In this document: one piece after another, positions 8,894-17,843 of the stretch
Layout of the letters: the number at the start of each line of letters is the position of its first letter
How positions within the stretch are numbered: position 1 is the first letter of the stretch
Assembly: GCA_902801885.1 (NCBI GenBank)
Contig: CADCJX010000009.1
Location: 61,183 to 125,182 of the forward strand
Length of the DNA: 64,000 nucleotides
DNA from: an uncultured Bacteroidia bacterium
Lineage (GTDB): Bacteria > Bacteroidota > Bacteroidia > Bacteroidales > UBA932
Direction: 5' to 3'
The notes under the pieces: generated by a model
What the model was told of the DNA's origin: nothing
The model's input: the letters and a program-made list of their open reading frames with translations, nothing else
Databases searched by the model: none
Position numbers and translations under genes: made by a program

Positions 8894-9820
8894 CTACAGT
8901 TTGTGCGAAGCGGCGAATTCAGGAGTAACGTAGTTGAAGGCCGACTGGCAACAGGAAGCAGAAAAACTCTGGGCACAGGCCACAAGGTCATCCCATTGCT
9001 CCTTGGAAAGACCTCCGCGGAGCATCTCACCGGTAATGCCGTCCTTGACAAGACCGTAGATGAAGCCGGCGTTGAAATTGTCACCGGCACCGATGGTGCT
9101 CACAGTCTCGATGGGCTTGACTGGATATTCCCGTACGAAACCTCCGCAATCGAAAATCTTGAGAGGAGCCGAGCCGAAGGTACAGATGAAGTTGCTGCAG
9201 CGGGACGATATCTTTTCTTCGAACACCTTACCGGCATCACCGATTCCGAACAAGGTTATGAAGTCCTCGTTGCTTCCCCTTACGACGTCTGCAAGTTCGA
9301 TATTCTCCCAAAGGGCATTGCCGATGTGCCCCAGATCCTTGACGTGGGAAGGACGGAAATTGACATCGTAATACAGGATGGCCCCCTTGGCGCGGGCATG
9401 TTCGAGGAATTTCCTTACAAGAGGACGGCAGGCCGGATTCAAGGCATAGAAGGAACCGAAAAGGACGACATCATCTTTCTCTATCTCCGGATAGACGAAG
9501 TCCGGTCGATCTTCCGCAGCATCTCGATAAAAGATGTACTGGGCATCATTCTTTTCGTCAAGGAAGGCCAGGGAAAGAGGAGTCTTTGACTTGAGCAGAT
9601 TGACATGGTCCGAGATCACTCCGTTTTCCTTCATGAAATCCTTGATCATGATCCCTACCCTGTCGTCTCCGAACTCGGAGAGGAAGTCGGCAGGTACGCC
9701 GCATCTCCCCAGGGAGATCATGGAATTGAACGTGGATCCTCCGGGCACCGCTGCCTGCGGCTGGTTGTTCCGGAATACGATGTCGAGGACAGTCTCCCCT
9801 ATTCCAATTGCTTTTCTCAT
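8894..9820 (-). CDS. PfkB-family carbohydrate kinase
   Basis: 308-residue cytoplasmic ribokinase/fructokinase-type kinase that would phosphorylate a sugar or nucleoside with ATP. The N-terminus MRKAIGIGETVLDIVF and GGSTFNSMISLGRCG form the substrate side. The ATP/catalytic signature is STIGAGDNFNAGF near residue 245, where the Asp of GAGD is the catalytic base. The length is normal for the family. It lies 11 bases after the S46 peptidase and 12 bases before the TonB receptor, probably one transcript. The exact sugar cannot be read from sequence; fructokinase-like enzymes are the closest match by eye. Confidence 0.85.
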   Translation of the reverse strand: MRKAIGIGETVLDIVFRNNQPQAAVPGGSTFNSMISLGRCGVPADFLSEFGDDRVGIMIKDFMKENGVISDHVNLLKSKTPLSLAFLDEKNDAQYIFYRDAAEDRPDFVYPEIEKDDVVLFGSFYALNPACRPLVRKFLEHARAKGAILYYDVNFRPSHVKDLGHIGNALWENIELADVVRGSNEDFITLFGIGDAGKVFEEKISSRCSNFICTFGSAPLKIFDCGGFVREYPVKPIETVSTIGAGDNFNAGFIYGLVKDGITGEMLRGGLSKEQWDDLVACAQSFSASCCQSAFNYVTPEFAASHKL

Positions 9821-9831
9821 ATCCTTGAATG

Positions 9832-11922
9832 TTAGGAGAATTCTATCTCCTTGATTATCCGTTTCATACCCGCATATTTATCAAGCACCCACATCACGAA
9901 ACGGATGTCGGTGTTGATGCATTTGTTGTAGCCTTCCGTGTAAGAGGTGTCACTCGCGAGAGATTCCAGGTTCCCGTCGAAAGCAAGTCCGATCAGGTCG
10001 CCTTCTTCATTCAGGACAGGACTGCCTGAATTGCCCCCGGCTATGTCGTTGTCCGAAATGAAATCAACTATCATCCCATGCCTTCTTTTGCCGACCCTGA
10101 AACCCCAGCGGCCCCAATTATCCTTTTCAAGAAGGTATTTCTGCCTGGAATTGAGGTTGTAGTCATGATTTGAAGGATCGTACTTCTGAAGTATGCCGGC
10201 AGGGGTGGTATACCAATCTTGCCAGACTCCATCATTTGGGCTGAAGCCACCGACACGGCCATAGCTGATCCTCATCGTGGAATTTGCATCAGGATACTGA
10301 AGCTCTCCCTTATGGAGTCGCATCCAGTAAATGGCCCTTTTGTACTCGGTTTCCAATTCTCCGGCCCGAGCCCAATCCTGCTGGTGACCATTCCTTTCGT
10401 TGAAGACAGAGATAGGGGAATCAGAGATGAACTTCCTGAGAGGATCATCCTTGAGATCATCCATGGATTCCATAGCTTCGATCCTGGACTTGGAAGACAC
10501 CAGGCTGTTGCTCCAGAGGTATTCTGTCATAGCCGTGAAATCATAGCCGAAGCGGTCCTGGATCCACCTCTGGTAGGGGCCGTAGTAGTAGTTGTCGAGA
10601 TTGGTGAAATATTCCCTGAGGGCATATTCAAGAAGATCCTTCTCCACTGCAGGGTCTGTCTCTGCAAGGCCTGAGAGGAGGACTTCCTTCGCCCTCTTCA
10701 CGTCCTTGGAGTTCCAGGCTCGGAGAAGATAGGTTCCGATGACGGTGCCCCGAAGAATGGTTTCACGGAAGATCACCTTGTCCCTTTCAACTGCGGCCGT
10801 CTTTGAATATGCCCTATCGAGATCCTCCAGCAAGTTTCCCCAACGGTCCGAACGGGTGCTTCCTCCGCCAATCCAAGACCTCAGCTGTTTCTCCTGGGCG
10901 ACCTTCTCGTCTTTGACTCGAAAGCGCTTGTAGCACTGGGCCATGCCCACATTGTTTACCTGGGAGTTGCTGATGCTGAAATAGCGGTCGGAGTACTTGA
11001 GCCTTACCACGGGATCGACATCCATTCTGCGGGCCATTATCTTCAGCTGGTTGCCCCTGATCTCGTTGGAGACCGGAAGCACGACCTTCTCCTGGTAGTC
11101 TATCTCGGAGGAAGAGGCGTACCTGTCCGTCCTGCCGGGATAGCCGATGACCATGGTGAATGAGCCCGGGGAATAGCCTTTCAGGGACACTTTCAGGTTT
11201 TTCTCACCCTGAAGCGGAACTCCGTTCTCGTAGATCCTGTAGATCGTGAAATCGCAATTGTGACGCGGCCAGGTGAAATTATCCCCTTCCCCGCCGAAAT
11301 AACCTATGCACACGGGAGGGGCGGCCACCAGGCGGATGTCGGTGTAGACCTTGTAGGCGCTTATGTAAGCTTTTTCTCCAGCCCACATCTCGCTCAAGAT
11401 GCACCGCAGCCCGGTACTTTCGGAATATCTCTTCTCGAGTGAAGAGGCTATCTTCCTCATGGAAAGAGGCTTGCCGTCTTCATCCAGCTGTTTTTTAAGG
11501 GCCGCGACCTCGTCGGTGACTTCAAAGACCCTCTTGAGGAAATACATCGATTCCCCTTCCACCGGAAGTTCCTGCTCCGAAGTCATGGCCCAGTAGCCTT
11601 CCTCAAGATAGTCATGTTCGGGAGTGCTGAGAGCGGCAATGTTGGAATAGGCGCAATGATGGTTGGTTATGACCAGGCCGTTGTCCGAAATAAGACTGCC
11701 GGTACAATAGAACCCTATCGATACCACAGCATCCGAGACGGCAGTCCCGGGTGCATCGGCATTGTAGATCTCCTTAGCTGACAATTTCAGGCCACGAGCC
11801 TTCATGTTCTTCTCCAGGGCAGCATTGATGTCCTGGATAAGCCACATACCTTCGTCGGCGTGCATCGACACCGACACCAATAGAACCGCTAAGGAAAGAA
11901 AACCCTTGAGAATCTTCATCAT
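9832..11922 (-). CDS. S46-family dipeptidyl-peptidase (DPP7-like)
   Basis: 696-residue secreted serine peptidase that removes N-terminal dipeptides in the periplasm. It has a signal peptide, the catalytic His in LVITNHHCAY (residue 88 or 89), an Asp in HNCDFTIYR, and the Ser in GGNSGSPVLNE. The specificity position in LAFDGN carries Gly; from memory DPP7 has Gly here while the acidic-specific DPP11 has Arg, so broad or hydrophobic specificity is expected. I placed the start at the ATG overlapping the upstream stop (TAATG); a second ATG follows directly. An upstream extension of 17 residues within the previous gene is rejected. Confidence 0.88.
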   Translation of the reverse strand: MMKILKGFLSLAVLLVSVSMHADEGMWLIQDINAALEKNMKARGLKLSAKEIYNADAPGTAVSDAVVSIGFYCTGSLISDNGLVITNHHCAYSNIAALSTPEHDYLEEGYWAMTSEQELPVEGESMYFLKRVFEVTDEVAALKKQLDEDGKPLSMRKIASSLEKRYSESTGLRCILSEMWAGEKAYISAYKVYTDIRLVAAPPVCIGYFGGEGDNFTWPRHNCDFTIYRIYENGVPLQGEKNLKVSLKGYSPGSFTMVIGYPGRTDRYASSSEIDYQEKVVLPVSNEIRGNQLKIMARRMDVDPVVRLKYSDRYFSISNSQVNNVGMAQCYKRFRVKDEKVAQEKQLRSWIGGGSTRSDRWGNLLEDLDRAYSKTAAVERDKVIFRETILRGTVIGTYLLRAWNSKDVKRAKEVLLSGLAETDPAVEKDLLEYALREYFTNLDNYYYGPYQRWIQDRFGYDFTAMTEYLWSNSLVSSKSRIEAMESMDDLKDDPLRKFISDSPISVFNERNGHQQDWARAGELETEYKRAIYWMRLHKGELQYPDANSTMRISYGRVGGFSPNDGVWQDWYTTPAGILQKYDPSNHDYNLNSRQKYLLEKDNWGRWGFRVGKRRHGMIVDFISDNDIAGGNSGSPVLNEEGDLIGLAFDGNLESLASDTSYTEGYNKCINTDIRFVMWVLDKYAGMKRIIKEIEFS

Positions 11923-13667
11923 TATCTCACGCGAAGCACATCGCCATGATCCTGGATCACGGCTTCCTTCCATTTCTCAGTGTAGCCAGGATTAGTTATC
12001 CCGGCGGGTGTACCCTTATTGTACTTGGAATGCTTGAAATTGCCATCCTCATCCTGGGCCTTGACATTACCGTCGATGAACTTGACGGTGATCATCTCCT
12101 CAAGGTCCACCCAGGCCCAGAACTGCTTCTGTGCAGTGCTGACGGAATAGTCGGTAAGGAGCTTCTTGACAGGGGCAAACCAATCCTTGCTGTCAAGACC
12201 TTTCTTTTCAGCCTTGGCAAGGATCGAATTGTAGGCGGCAAGGGCTTTGGCATCCATCTCCGCCACCTTGGTGAACATCTGCTCGTTCTCGAACTTGTCG
12301 ATAGCCTCTCGTACGGTCGGAGCCATCATGTTGTAGGCCTTGTAGCAATCGTTCGCAACGCGGTTGTTGATCCAGAAGGATGCTGTCTTGGAATATTCCA
12401 ACATATTGCCGTTACCCTCCTTGAAACACTCGGGGACCTCGTTGGTGTTGGAATAGATAGGGGTAAGATAGGAAGTCGCGGCGTCATCGGTTCCGAACCA
12501 GATGATTCCGCCGACCACGTCGGGAAGGTCATGCCTGGACTGGGCTACGAACCAGAAACCTGTCTGCTGGGTAGCGATCGCCCTCTCGTTGACATAGCTC
12601 CAGCCATCCTTGGAGAAGTTCATCGGTCTCCACCTGTAAGGGAGGGCGTTGCCGCCGGCTCCGATGTCGGTGGTCATGTCGAGAGGAGTTCCCTCGAAAT
12701 GGTCCCTCATGGCATCAGCCACATTCTTGACAGTAATCTTCTTGGAAGGCTTTACGAACAGGGGCATCCTATGGGAAAGATTCTTCCCGGTGATGTAGTC
12801 GTAGTAAGCGGAAGCGGGCTCGGTGACCATCTTTCCGTCCTTCTCGTAGGTGAACTCACCGCCGGTCAGGATGTTGAATGCACTCCAGGCCCTTGCGTCA
12901 CAGGCTCTTGCACCACCGAAATCGACCGGGCCGAAAGCAGCGCTGTAATCAAAGTCCTCATCCTTGCCGCTGAACCATCCGTGCTTCCTTGCGAAATCGA
13001 TCATTCCGGGGGCGAAGATGCAGTTCTCGGGATCGTTCTGGGGGAAGGTCTGTATGCGGGCCTGGTTGGCGTGCGAGCAGATGTAACCGTCAGGAATCCT
13101 GATGGCCACGTAGTTGATACCCTTCTCATCCGGTCCCTTTCCTACAAGATCCATGACCCAGGCCTCGTTCTTGTCGGCGATCGAGAAAGTTTCACCAGAA
13201 GACGCGTAACCATATTCATTGGCAAGGTCAATGATGGTCTGGATGGCTTCGCGGGCGGTCTTGGCTCTCTGCAGGGTGATGTAGATCAATGAGCCGTAGT
13301 CCATGATTCCCTTGGGATCGTGGAGCTCCCTGCGGCCTCCCCATGTGGTCTCGCCTATGATGAGCTGGTACTCGTTCATGTTGCCGACAGTCTTGTATGT
13401 CCTCTCAACCTGAGGTATGCTTCCAAGCGGCCTGTAGGAGTCCCAGTCGATAACATCAAGCATGGTACCAGGCTTCCAGATGGCTGCGGGATGGAAATAC
13501 AGCTCGCCATAAAGCACATGGGAGTCTGCAGCATAGGAGATTATGTTCGAATTGTCAGCGCTTGCACCCCTTGTGACTATGATGTTGGTACAAGCTTTGC
13601 TTTTGCTTCCTCCGGACAGTAGGAGGGCGGCTGCCAACACTGCTCCGATGATTGATCTTCCGGTCAT
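11922..13667 (-). CDS. C69-family dipeptidase (Ntn-hydrolase)
   Basis: 581-residue secreted aminopeptidase/dipeptidase of the C69 (U34) family. After a signal peptide, Cys26 in KACTNIIVTRGAS is the expected N-terminal nucleophile released by self-processing. Other family segments are MNEYQLIIGETTWGGR and GETFSIADKNEAWVMD. Its stop overlaps the start of the S46 peptidase by one base (TAATG), which suggests translational coupling: two exopeptidases made together to digest peptides. It heads the leftward operon; no TAnnTTTG element is seen upstream on this strand. Confidence 0.88.
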   Translation of the reverse strand: MTGRSIIGAVLAAALLLSGGSKSKACTNIIVTRGASADNSNIISYAADSHVLYGELYFHPAAIWKPGTMLDVIDWDSYRPLGSIPQVERTYKTVGNMNEYQLIIGETTWGGRRELHDPKGIMDYGSLIYITLQRAKTAREAIQTIIDLANEYGYASSGETFSIADKNEAWVMDLVGKGPDEKGINYVAIRIPDGYICSHANQARIQTFPQNDPENCIFAPGMIDFARKHGWFSGKDEDFDYSAAFGPVDFGGARACDARAWSAFNILTGGEFTYEKDGKMVTEPASAYYDYITGKNLSHRMPLFVKPSKKITVKNVADAMRDHFEGTPLDMTTDIGAGGNALPYRWRPMNFSKDGWSYVNERAIATQQTGFWFVAQSRHDLPDVVGGIIWFGTDDAATSYLTPIYSNTNEVPECFKEGNGNMLEYSKTASFWINNRVANDCYKAYNMMAPTVREAIDKFENEQMFTKVAEMDAKALAAYNSILAKAEKKGLDSKDWFAPVKKLLTDYSVSTAQKQFWAWVDLEEMITVKFIDGNVKAQDEDGNFKHSKYNKGTPAGITNPGYTEKWKEAVIQDHGDVLRVR

Positions 13668-13698
13668 TTTGTGATTATTTTAATAATGATTAATTTTG
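13667..13698 (+). promoter_or_regulatory. promoter of the small secreted gene and pheS
   Basis: A -33 TTTTG at 13667-13671 and a -7 TAATTTTG at 13691-13698 are separated by 19 bp, an excellent match to the Bacteroidetes primary promoter. Initiation is expected near 13705. Confidence 0.75.
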
Positions 13699-13725
13699 TC
13701 TGCTAATCTTATGAATTGTAAAGAT

Positions 13726-14133
13726 ATGAAAAAAATATTGTTTGCGGTACTGGCGATGTTCTTTTCAATGGGAGCAACCTTCGCGCAGCAACAGCAGATG
13801 AGTCCTGAAGAAAAGGAAAAGAAGATGGACGAGTTCATCCAGAAGGAAATCGAAAAACTCGAATCCAACCTCAAACTGGAGGACTGGCAGGTCTTCTACA
13901 CAGACTCCATCCTGAACCATGACTACCGTGCCATGCAGAAGGAATTGGACGAACTCCAGGAAGCAAAGGTATCCAGCAACGATCTTTACATCCAGGCCAA
14001 TGACAAATGGGCCGAGAAGATCTACAACGCCATGCACAAGGTTCTCAACGAAGAACAGTGGGCCAGGTACAACAAAGGCGACGCCGGACGTGCAAAGAAG
14101 GCAAGAGACAAAAGGAAAGCAAAACACAATTAA
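13726..14133 (+). CDS. small secreted charged protein, function unknown
   Basis: 135-residue protein with a signal peptide (MKKILFAVLAMFFSMGATFA, then QQQQ). The mature part is rich in Lys, Glu and Gln and predicted to be mostly helical, with a basic tail RAKKARDKRKAKHN. Two upstream ATGs are in frame; I chose 13726 because it begins the signal peptide and lies about 20 bases after the predicted start of transcription. No family is recognised with confidence. It is probably co-transcribed with pheS, which starts 6 bases later; a functional link is not evident. Confidence 0.7.
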   Translation: MKKILFAVLAMFFSMGATFAQQQQMSPEEKEKKMDEFIQKEIEKLESNLKLEDWQVFYTDSILNHDYRAMQKELDELQEAKVSSNDLYIQANDKWAEKIYNAMHKVLNEEQWARYNKGDAGRAKKARDKRKAKHN

Positions 14134-14139
14134 CAGACC

Positions 14140-15174
14140 ATGAAGGAAGAAATAGAGAAGCTGATGGAGCAGGTGCGCGAGCTTGCTTGCGCCAACGCAA
14201 AGGAAGTGGAAGAAGCCAGGGTACGTCTCCTTGGCAAGAAAGGTGAGATTACAAAGCTTTTCGAAGAGTTCAGGACTTTCAGTCCCGATCTGAAGAGAGA
14301 GTTCGGAAAGAAGATCAACGAACTCAAGCAGGCAGCCAGCGCGAAGATAGAATCCCTGAAAGAGATGACCGTTTCTTCAGCTGCAGCTGACAGCCCGAAG
14401 GAAGACCTCTCCATGCCCGGAACTCCTGTACCGCTCGGATCAAGGCACCCTGTCTCGATTGTCCGTCAGGAGATTGTGGACATATTCCGCAAATTTGGCT
14501 ACGACGTGGCTGAAGGTCCCGAAATCGAGGATGACTACCATGTCTTCGAGGCTCTGAACTTCCCTCCCAACCATCCCGCCAGGGACATGCAGGACACTTT
14601 CTTCGTGTCTGCAGGACACCTCAATCCGCTTCTCCTCAGGACCCACACTTCTTCTGTGCAGGTTCGTGCAATGGAGACCATGAAGCTCCCCATCAGGGTC
14701 ATCTGCCCCGGAAGGGTTTTCCGCAATGAAGCCATCTCAGCCCGTGCTCACTGCATATTCCACCAGGTTGAAGGTCTCTACATCGACGAGAACGTCACTT
14801 TTGCAGACCTCAAGCAGGCTATCCTGCTTTTCGCCCGTGAGATGTTCGGACCTGACACCGCTATCCGCATGAGGCCTTCCTACTTCCCGTTCACCGAGCC
14901 TTCAAGCGAGGTTGATGTCAGCTGCAACATCTGCCATGGCAAGGGTTGCAACATCTGCAAGGGAACCGGCTGGCTCGAAATCATGGGTTGCGGAATGGTT
15001 GATCCCAACGTCCTCGAGGCGTCCGGAATAGACAGCAAGAAATATAGCGGATTCGCCTTCGGAATGGGCTTGGAGCGTATCGCAATGCTCAAGTGGCAGG
15101 TCAACGACCTCCGCCATTATTTCGAGAACGACCTCCGCTTCCTCTCCCAGTTCAAGACTGCTATCGAAGTTTAA
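14140..15174 (+). CDS. pheS: phenylalanyl-tRNA synthetase alpha subunit
   Basis: 344-residue class II aminoacyl-tRNA synthetase subunit that attaches phenylalanine to tRNA-Phe as part of an alpha2-beta2 enzyme. It has the N-terminal coiled coil (1-90), motif 2 region RVFRNEAISARAHCIFHQVEG, and motif 3 GFAFGMGLERIAML near the end. A CNICHGKGCNICKGTGW cysteine-rich insertion around residues 265-282 could bind zinc; I recall it in Bacteroidetes PheS. pheT is not adjacent. It ends 10 bases from the convergent gene downstream. Confidence 0.95.
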   Translation: MKEEIEKLMEQVRELACANAKEVEEARVRLLGKKGEITKLFEEFRTFSPDLKREFGKKINELKQAASAKIESLKEMTVSSAAADSPKEDLSMPGTPVPLGSRHPVSIVRQEIVDIFRKFGYDVAEGPEIEDDYHVFEALNFPPNHPARDMQDTFFVSAGHLNPLLLRTHTSSVQVRAMETMKLPIRVICPGRVFRNEAISARAHCIFHQVEGLYIDENVTFADLKQAILLFAREMFGPDTAIRMRPSYFPFTEPSSEVDVSCNICHGKGCNICKGTGWLEIMGCGMVDPNVLEASGIDSKKYSGFAFGMGLERIAMLKWQVNDLRHYFENDLRFLSQFKTAIEV

Positions 15175-15184
15175 AGAGGACCTG

Positions 15185-15916
15185 CTAAAGGTCGTCGATA
15201 GGATTCCTGCCGCTGGTGCTTGATGCAGCTACGGCAGCGGAATTGGTATATTTCAGGATAACATGCCAGGAAGAACTGTCCTTAACGTCAGCATCGAGTG
15301 TGATCCTGCCGTTGGGAAGAGTGTAGACAGCCTGGTTGCTACCTGACGAAGTCTTCGGCTCGATGCCATATTTCTGGGTAAGGGAAGCCTGGAGTGAATC
15401 ATAGGCTTTTTCCAGAGCGTCCCAATCGGAAATGACAGGGAAATCCACCCTGACCTCCTGCACGGTATCGCCTCCGACAGGGGTTATCTTGCATCCGGTG
15501 TAACCTGCGAAATCGCCCGAATAAGTGCGGCCGTCCAGGGATTTCCTGAAACCAGCCTTTACCAGTTCGGTGCCGAATGCCTGAAGGGAGCCGGTGATCG
15601 GAATACCCTTGAAGGTCAAAGGTGACGATGCCGATGTCGAAGAAGGTACCGAAGGAATAGTCGTAGTGGTCGAGGTAGCGTCGTCATTCCCTATTCCGAG
15701 CTGCCTTTCCAAGTCACGGATGTCCTCCGGAACACTTTCGTTGGACTTCTGTCCTGTCTTGTCCTTGGGGCCGAACCAGCCACCTCCGGTGTCTTCCGTC
15801 TTATCTCCCCCGAATCCGCCAGGGAGGTTGATCACGCTTCCTGAGGTGCCGGAGCAGAGTCTCACTAAAAGGAGGATGACCACGACGGCCAGGATAAGTC
15901 TGATAAGCTTCTTCAT
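15185..15916 (-). CDS. membrane-anchored hypothetical protein
   Basis: 243 residues. One N-terminal hydrophobic segment (about 4-21) would anchor it, with the rest outside the inner membrane. A low-complexity linker rich in Gly, Ser and Thr (25-98, including STTTTIPSVPSSTSASS) is followed by a compact domain (99-230) containing FKGIPITGSLQAFGTELV. I do not recognise the domain. It follows the glycosidase-like lipoprotein by 13 bases and may share its transcript. Confidence 0.65.
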   Translation of the reverse strand: MKKLIRLILAVVVILLLVRLCSGTSGSVINLPGGFGGDKTEDTGGGWFGPKDKTGQKSNESVPEDIRDLERQLGIGNDDATSTTTTIPSVPSSTSASSPLTFKGIPITGSLQAFGTELVKAGFRKSLDGRTYSGDFAGYTGCKITPVGGDTVQEVRVDFPVISDWDALEKAYDSLQASLTQKYGIEPKTSSGSNQAVYTLPNGRITLDADVKDSSSWHVILKYTNSAAVAASSTSGRNPIDDL

Positions 15917-15929
15917 CGCTTTTGATTAT

Positions 15930-17801
15930 TTAATTCTCATTCTCTCTGTATTCCTCCCACTTCTTCAGGACCGCGAGCAGTTCATCTGCATGGGGGTTTG
16001 ATTCAAGTGATTTGAAAGAAAACTGTATGGCAACGGGGCAGTGCCATTCGGCGGCCAGGCTGTCGGCAAAGTTCCACATCTCGGGAGTTGTCTCGGGCCT
16101 GATGTTCCACCAGCCGAAGTCAAGGCGAGTCATGTTATCGGCCATCTTCGGGGCTTCGGCATAAGGGAATTCAAGTATCTTATCCTTGAATACTTCAGGA
16201 GGGAATACGTCAAAAGCATTTGCACCTGCCTGGAGATGCCAGCCGAAATGGGATTTTGCAGCTCCTTCCGTGAAGAGAGGCATCTTCCCAAGCTTGGATG
16301 CGACCCTGTACTGAGCGAGGGAAACATTTATTCCGGTCGGGGGATGGACACCTTCAGATCCGTCAAGGTAGAGGAACTCAAAGCCGCAGTCATATATTCG
16401 TGCGATCTTTTCAGCGATTTCATCCTGGAGATCATTGTCCTGGTTGATGTAGATGGAGGTTCCCTTTCCGAACTCACTGAGGTCCAGGATTCCCCCTGTC
16501 TCACCTTTGCGATGGGCTACGGCATCTGTACCGAACGCACCGCGTTTGACGCCTGTGAACTTATAAGGAGGTTCCGTGGTGTATCCTTCATAGGCAAAGC
16601 CTTCGCCGCCGAAAGCAAGGACTCTGGTATAGTCGTGAAGAGGCGAATCCACGGGGTTCTCTTCCACGAAGATTTCCTTCACCTCGCCGGAAGCAGGGAT
16701 AGGTTCCTTGAGGGTGAACAGCCTCTTGCGGTTGAGCCGGGCGTCGATGGAGGGCCTGACATAGCGGCTCTCCACGCCGACGTGCGTCTGGAGCGTGTGG
16801 AATCCGGGGGTGATCCCAGCTGCCTTGACCTTATCGATCATATTCCTTAGGTCATCATAGCCGCCGGGATAGTTATCATTCAGATCATAGTCTCCCATGA
16901 GCCTGTACCCCCGAGCCTTTACGAAGCAGGGGTAATAGAACAGCATCATCTTGAGACCGGCTTTGCGGGCGATGGCGATATGCTGGTCAATGTTCGACGG
17001 ATTGGCATCGGATGTCCAGTAAATGGAGCGGTTGAGCATCGGTGAGCGACGGCTCTGAACACCTCTGGGCAGGTCCAGAGCAGCTTCAAAACCATCCATT
17101 ACCTCAAGGAAAGACTCCTTGCCGTCAGCTACGATTATCGCAGCCGAGCCACCGCGAAGTTTCTTTCCTGAATATAGGTCCGCAGTAAGAACCCTACCGC
17201 CGTCACGGTCTTCATGCCAGATCAGCGACCAAGGGTCGCACGCAGCCACACAGACGGCAGAGACATCATCCCACATGCAGTTCAGCCATTCTCCGTAATG
17301 CCTGCGCTCTTTGACAGGCAACTGAAGGATCCTGAATTCGGCCACCGGGGGAAGGTCCATGGCCTGGTTGCCGTAGTCTTCCGGATCACAGATGAAATCT
17401 TCCAGGATGAACCTAAGATAGCCTGCTCCTTTTTCCACTTTGACCACGGCCTTGTAGGGGGCCGTTTCAAAACCGACGGTAAGCCTCTCACCATCCCAGG
17501 AGAGGGAATCCGCCTTGTAGGTAGTCCTTGTGTTTGGATGCTGGAGCTTCGTCTCATTGTTGAATGGCCTGTCCTGGGTGGAGGAAAACAAAGGCACGTT
17601 TGCACCTTCGATGAGCATTTCCTCGTTGGTGCCCTTTACGACGAGGGATCGAGCCACTGCATCTTTACCTAAGGTCAGCTTGAATGATTCGGTTTCGAGG
17701 ACGATGCCGTCCTCTTCGCTCAGGCCTCCTGAACAGCCGTGAACAAGTGGCAACGCCATGACCGTCGCCACCAGGATTCCTATTAATGATCTGATTCTCA
17801 T
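15930..17801 (-). CDS. lipoprotein with glycosidase-like TIM barrel
   Basis: 623-residue predicted lipoprotein (lipobox LVHGC, Cys23). The first 200 residues look like a beta-sandwich. The middle and C-terminal part looks like a TIM barrel, with LNRSIYWTSDANPSN, GITPGFHTLQTHVG and CGFEFLYLDGSEGVHPP; the Asp of YLDG sits where clan-D glycosidases place a nucleophile. I cannot assign a CAZy family, so this is a putative glycoside hydrolase. A weak -7 match (TAACTTTA, 17809-17816 on this strand) lies just upstream, so it may be transcribed apart from the M49-like gene before it. Confidence 0.6.
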   Translation of the reverse strand: MRIRSLIGILVATVMALPLVHGCSGGLSEEDGIVLETESFKLTLGKDAVARSLVVKGTNEEMLIEGANVPLFSSTQDRPFNNETKLQHPNTRTTYKADSLSWDGERLTVGFETAPYKAVVKVEKGAGYLRFILEDFICDPEDYGNQAMDLPPVAEFRILQLPVKERRHYGEWLNCMWDDVSAVCVAACDPWSLIWHEDRDGGRVLTADLYSGKKLRGGSAAIIVADGKESFLEVMDGFEAALDLPRGVQSRRSPMLNRSIYWTSDANPSNIDQHIAIARKAGLKMMLFYYPCFVKARGYRLMGDYDLNDNYPGGYDDLRNMIDKVKAAGITPGFHTLQTHVGVESRYVRPSIDARLNRKRLFTLKEPIPASGEVKEIFVEENPVDSPLHDYTRVLAFGGEGFAYEGYTTEPPYKFTGVKRGAFGTDAVAHRKGETGGILDLSEFGKGTSIYINQDNDLQDEIAEKIARIYDCGFEFLYLDGSEGVHPPTGINVSLAQYRVASKLGKMPLFTEGAAKSHFGWHLQAGANAFDVFPPEVFKDKILEFPYAEAPKMADNMTRLDFGWWNIRPETTPEMWNFADSLAAEWHCPVAIQFSFKSLESNPHADELLAVLKKWEEYRENEN

Positions 17802-17843
17802 ATTCGTTTAAAGTTACGACTTTTTTGAGAACCAGCAAGACCC

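Noticed and set aside
11946-13292. 448-codon open frame on the + strand opposite the C69 dipeptidase
   Set aside because: It lies wholly antisense to a gene with clear family motifs and signal peptide, has no recognisable domain, and is explained by codon bias of the opposite strand.
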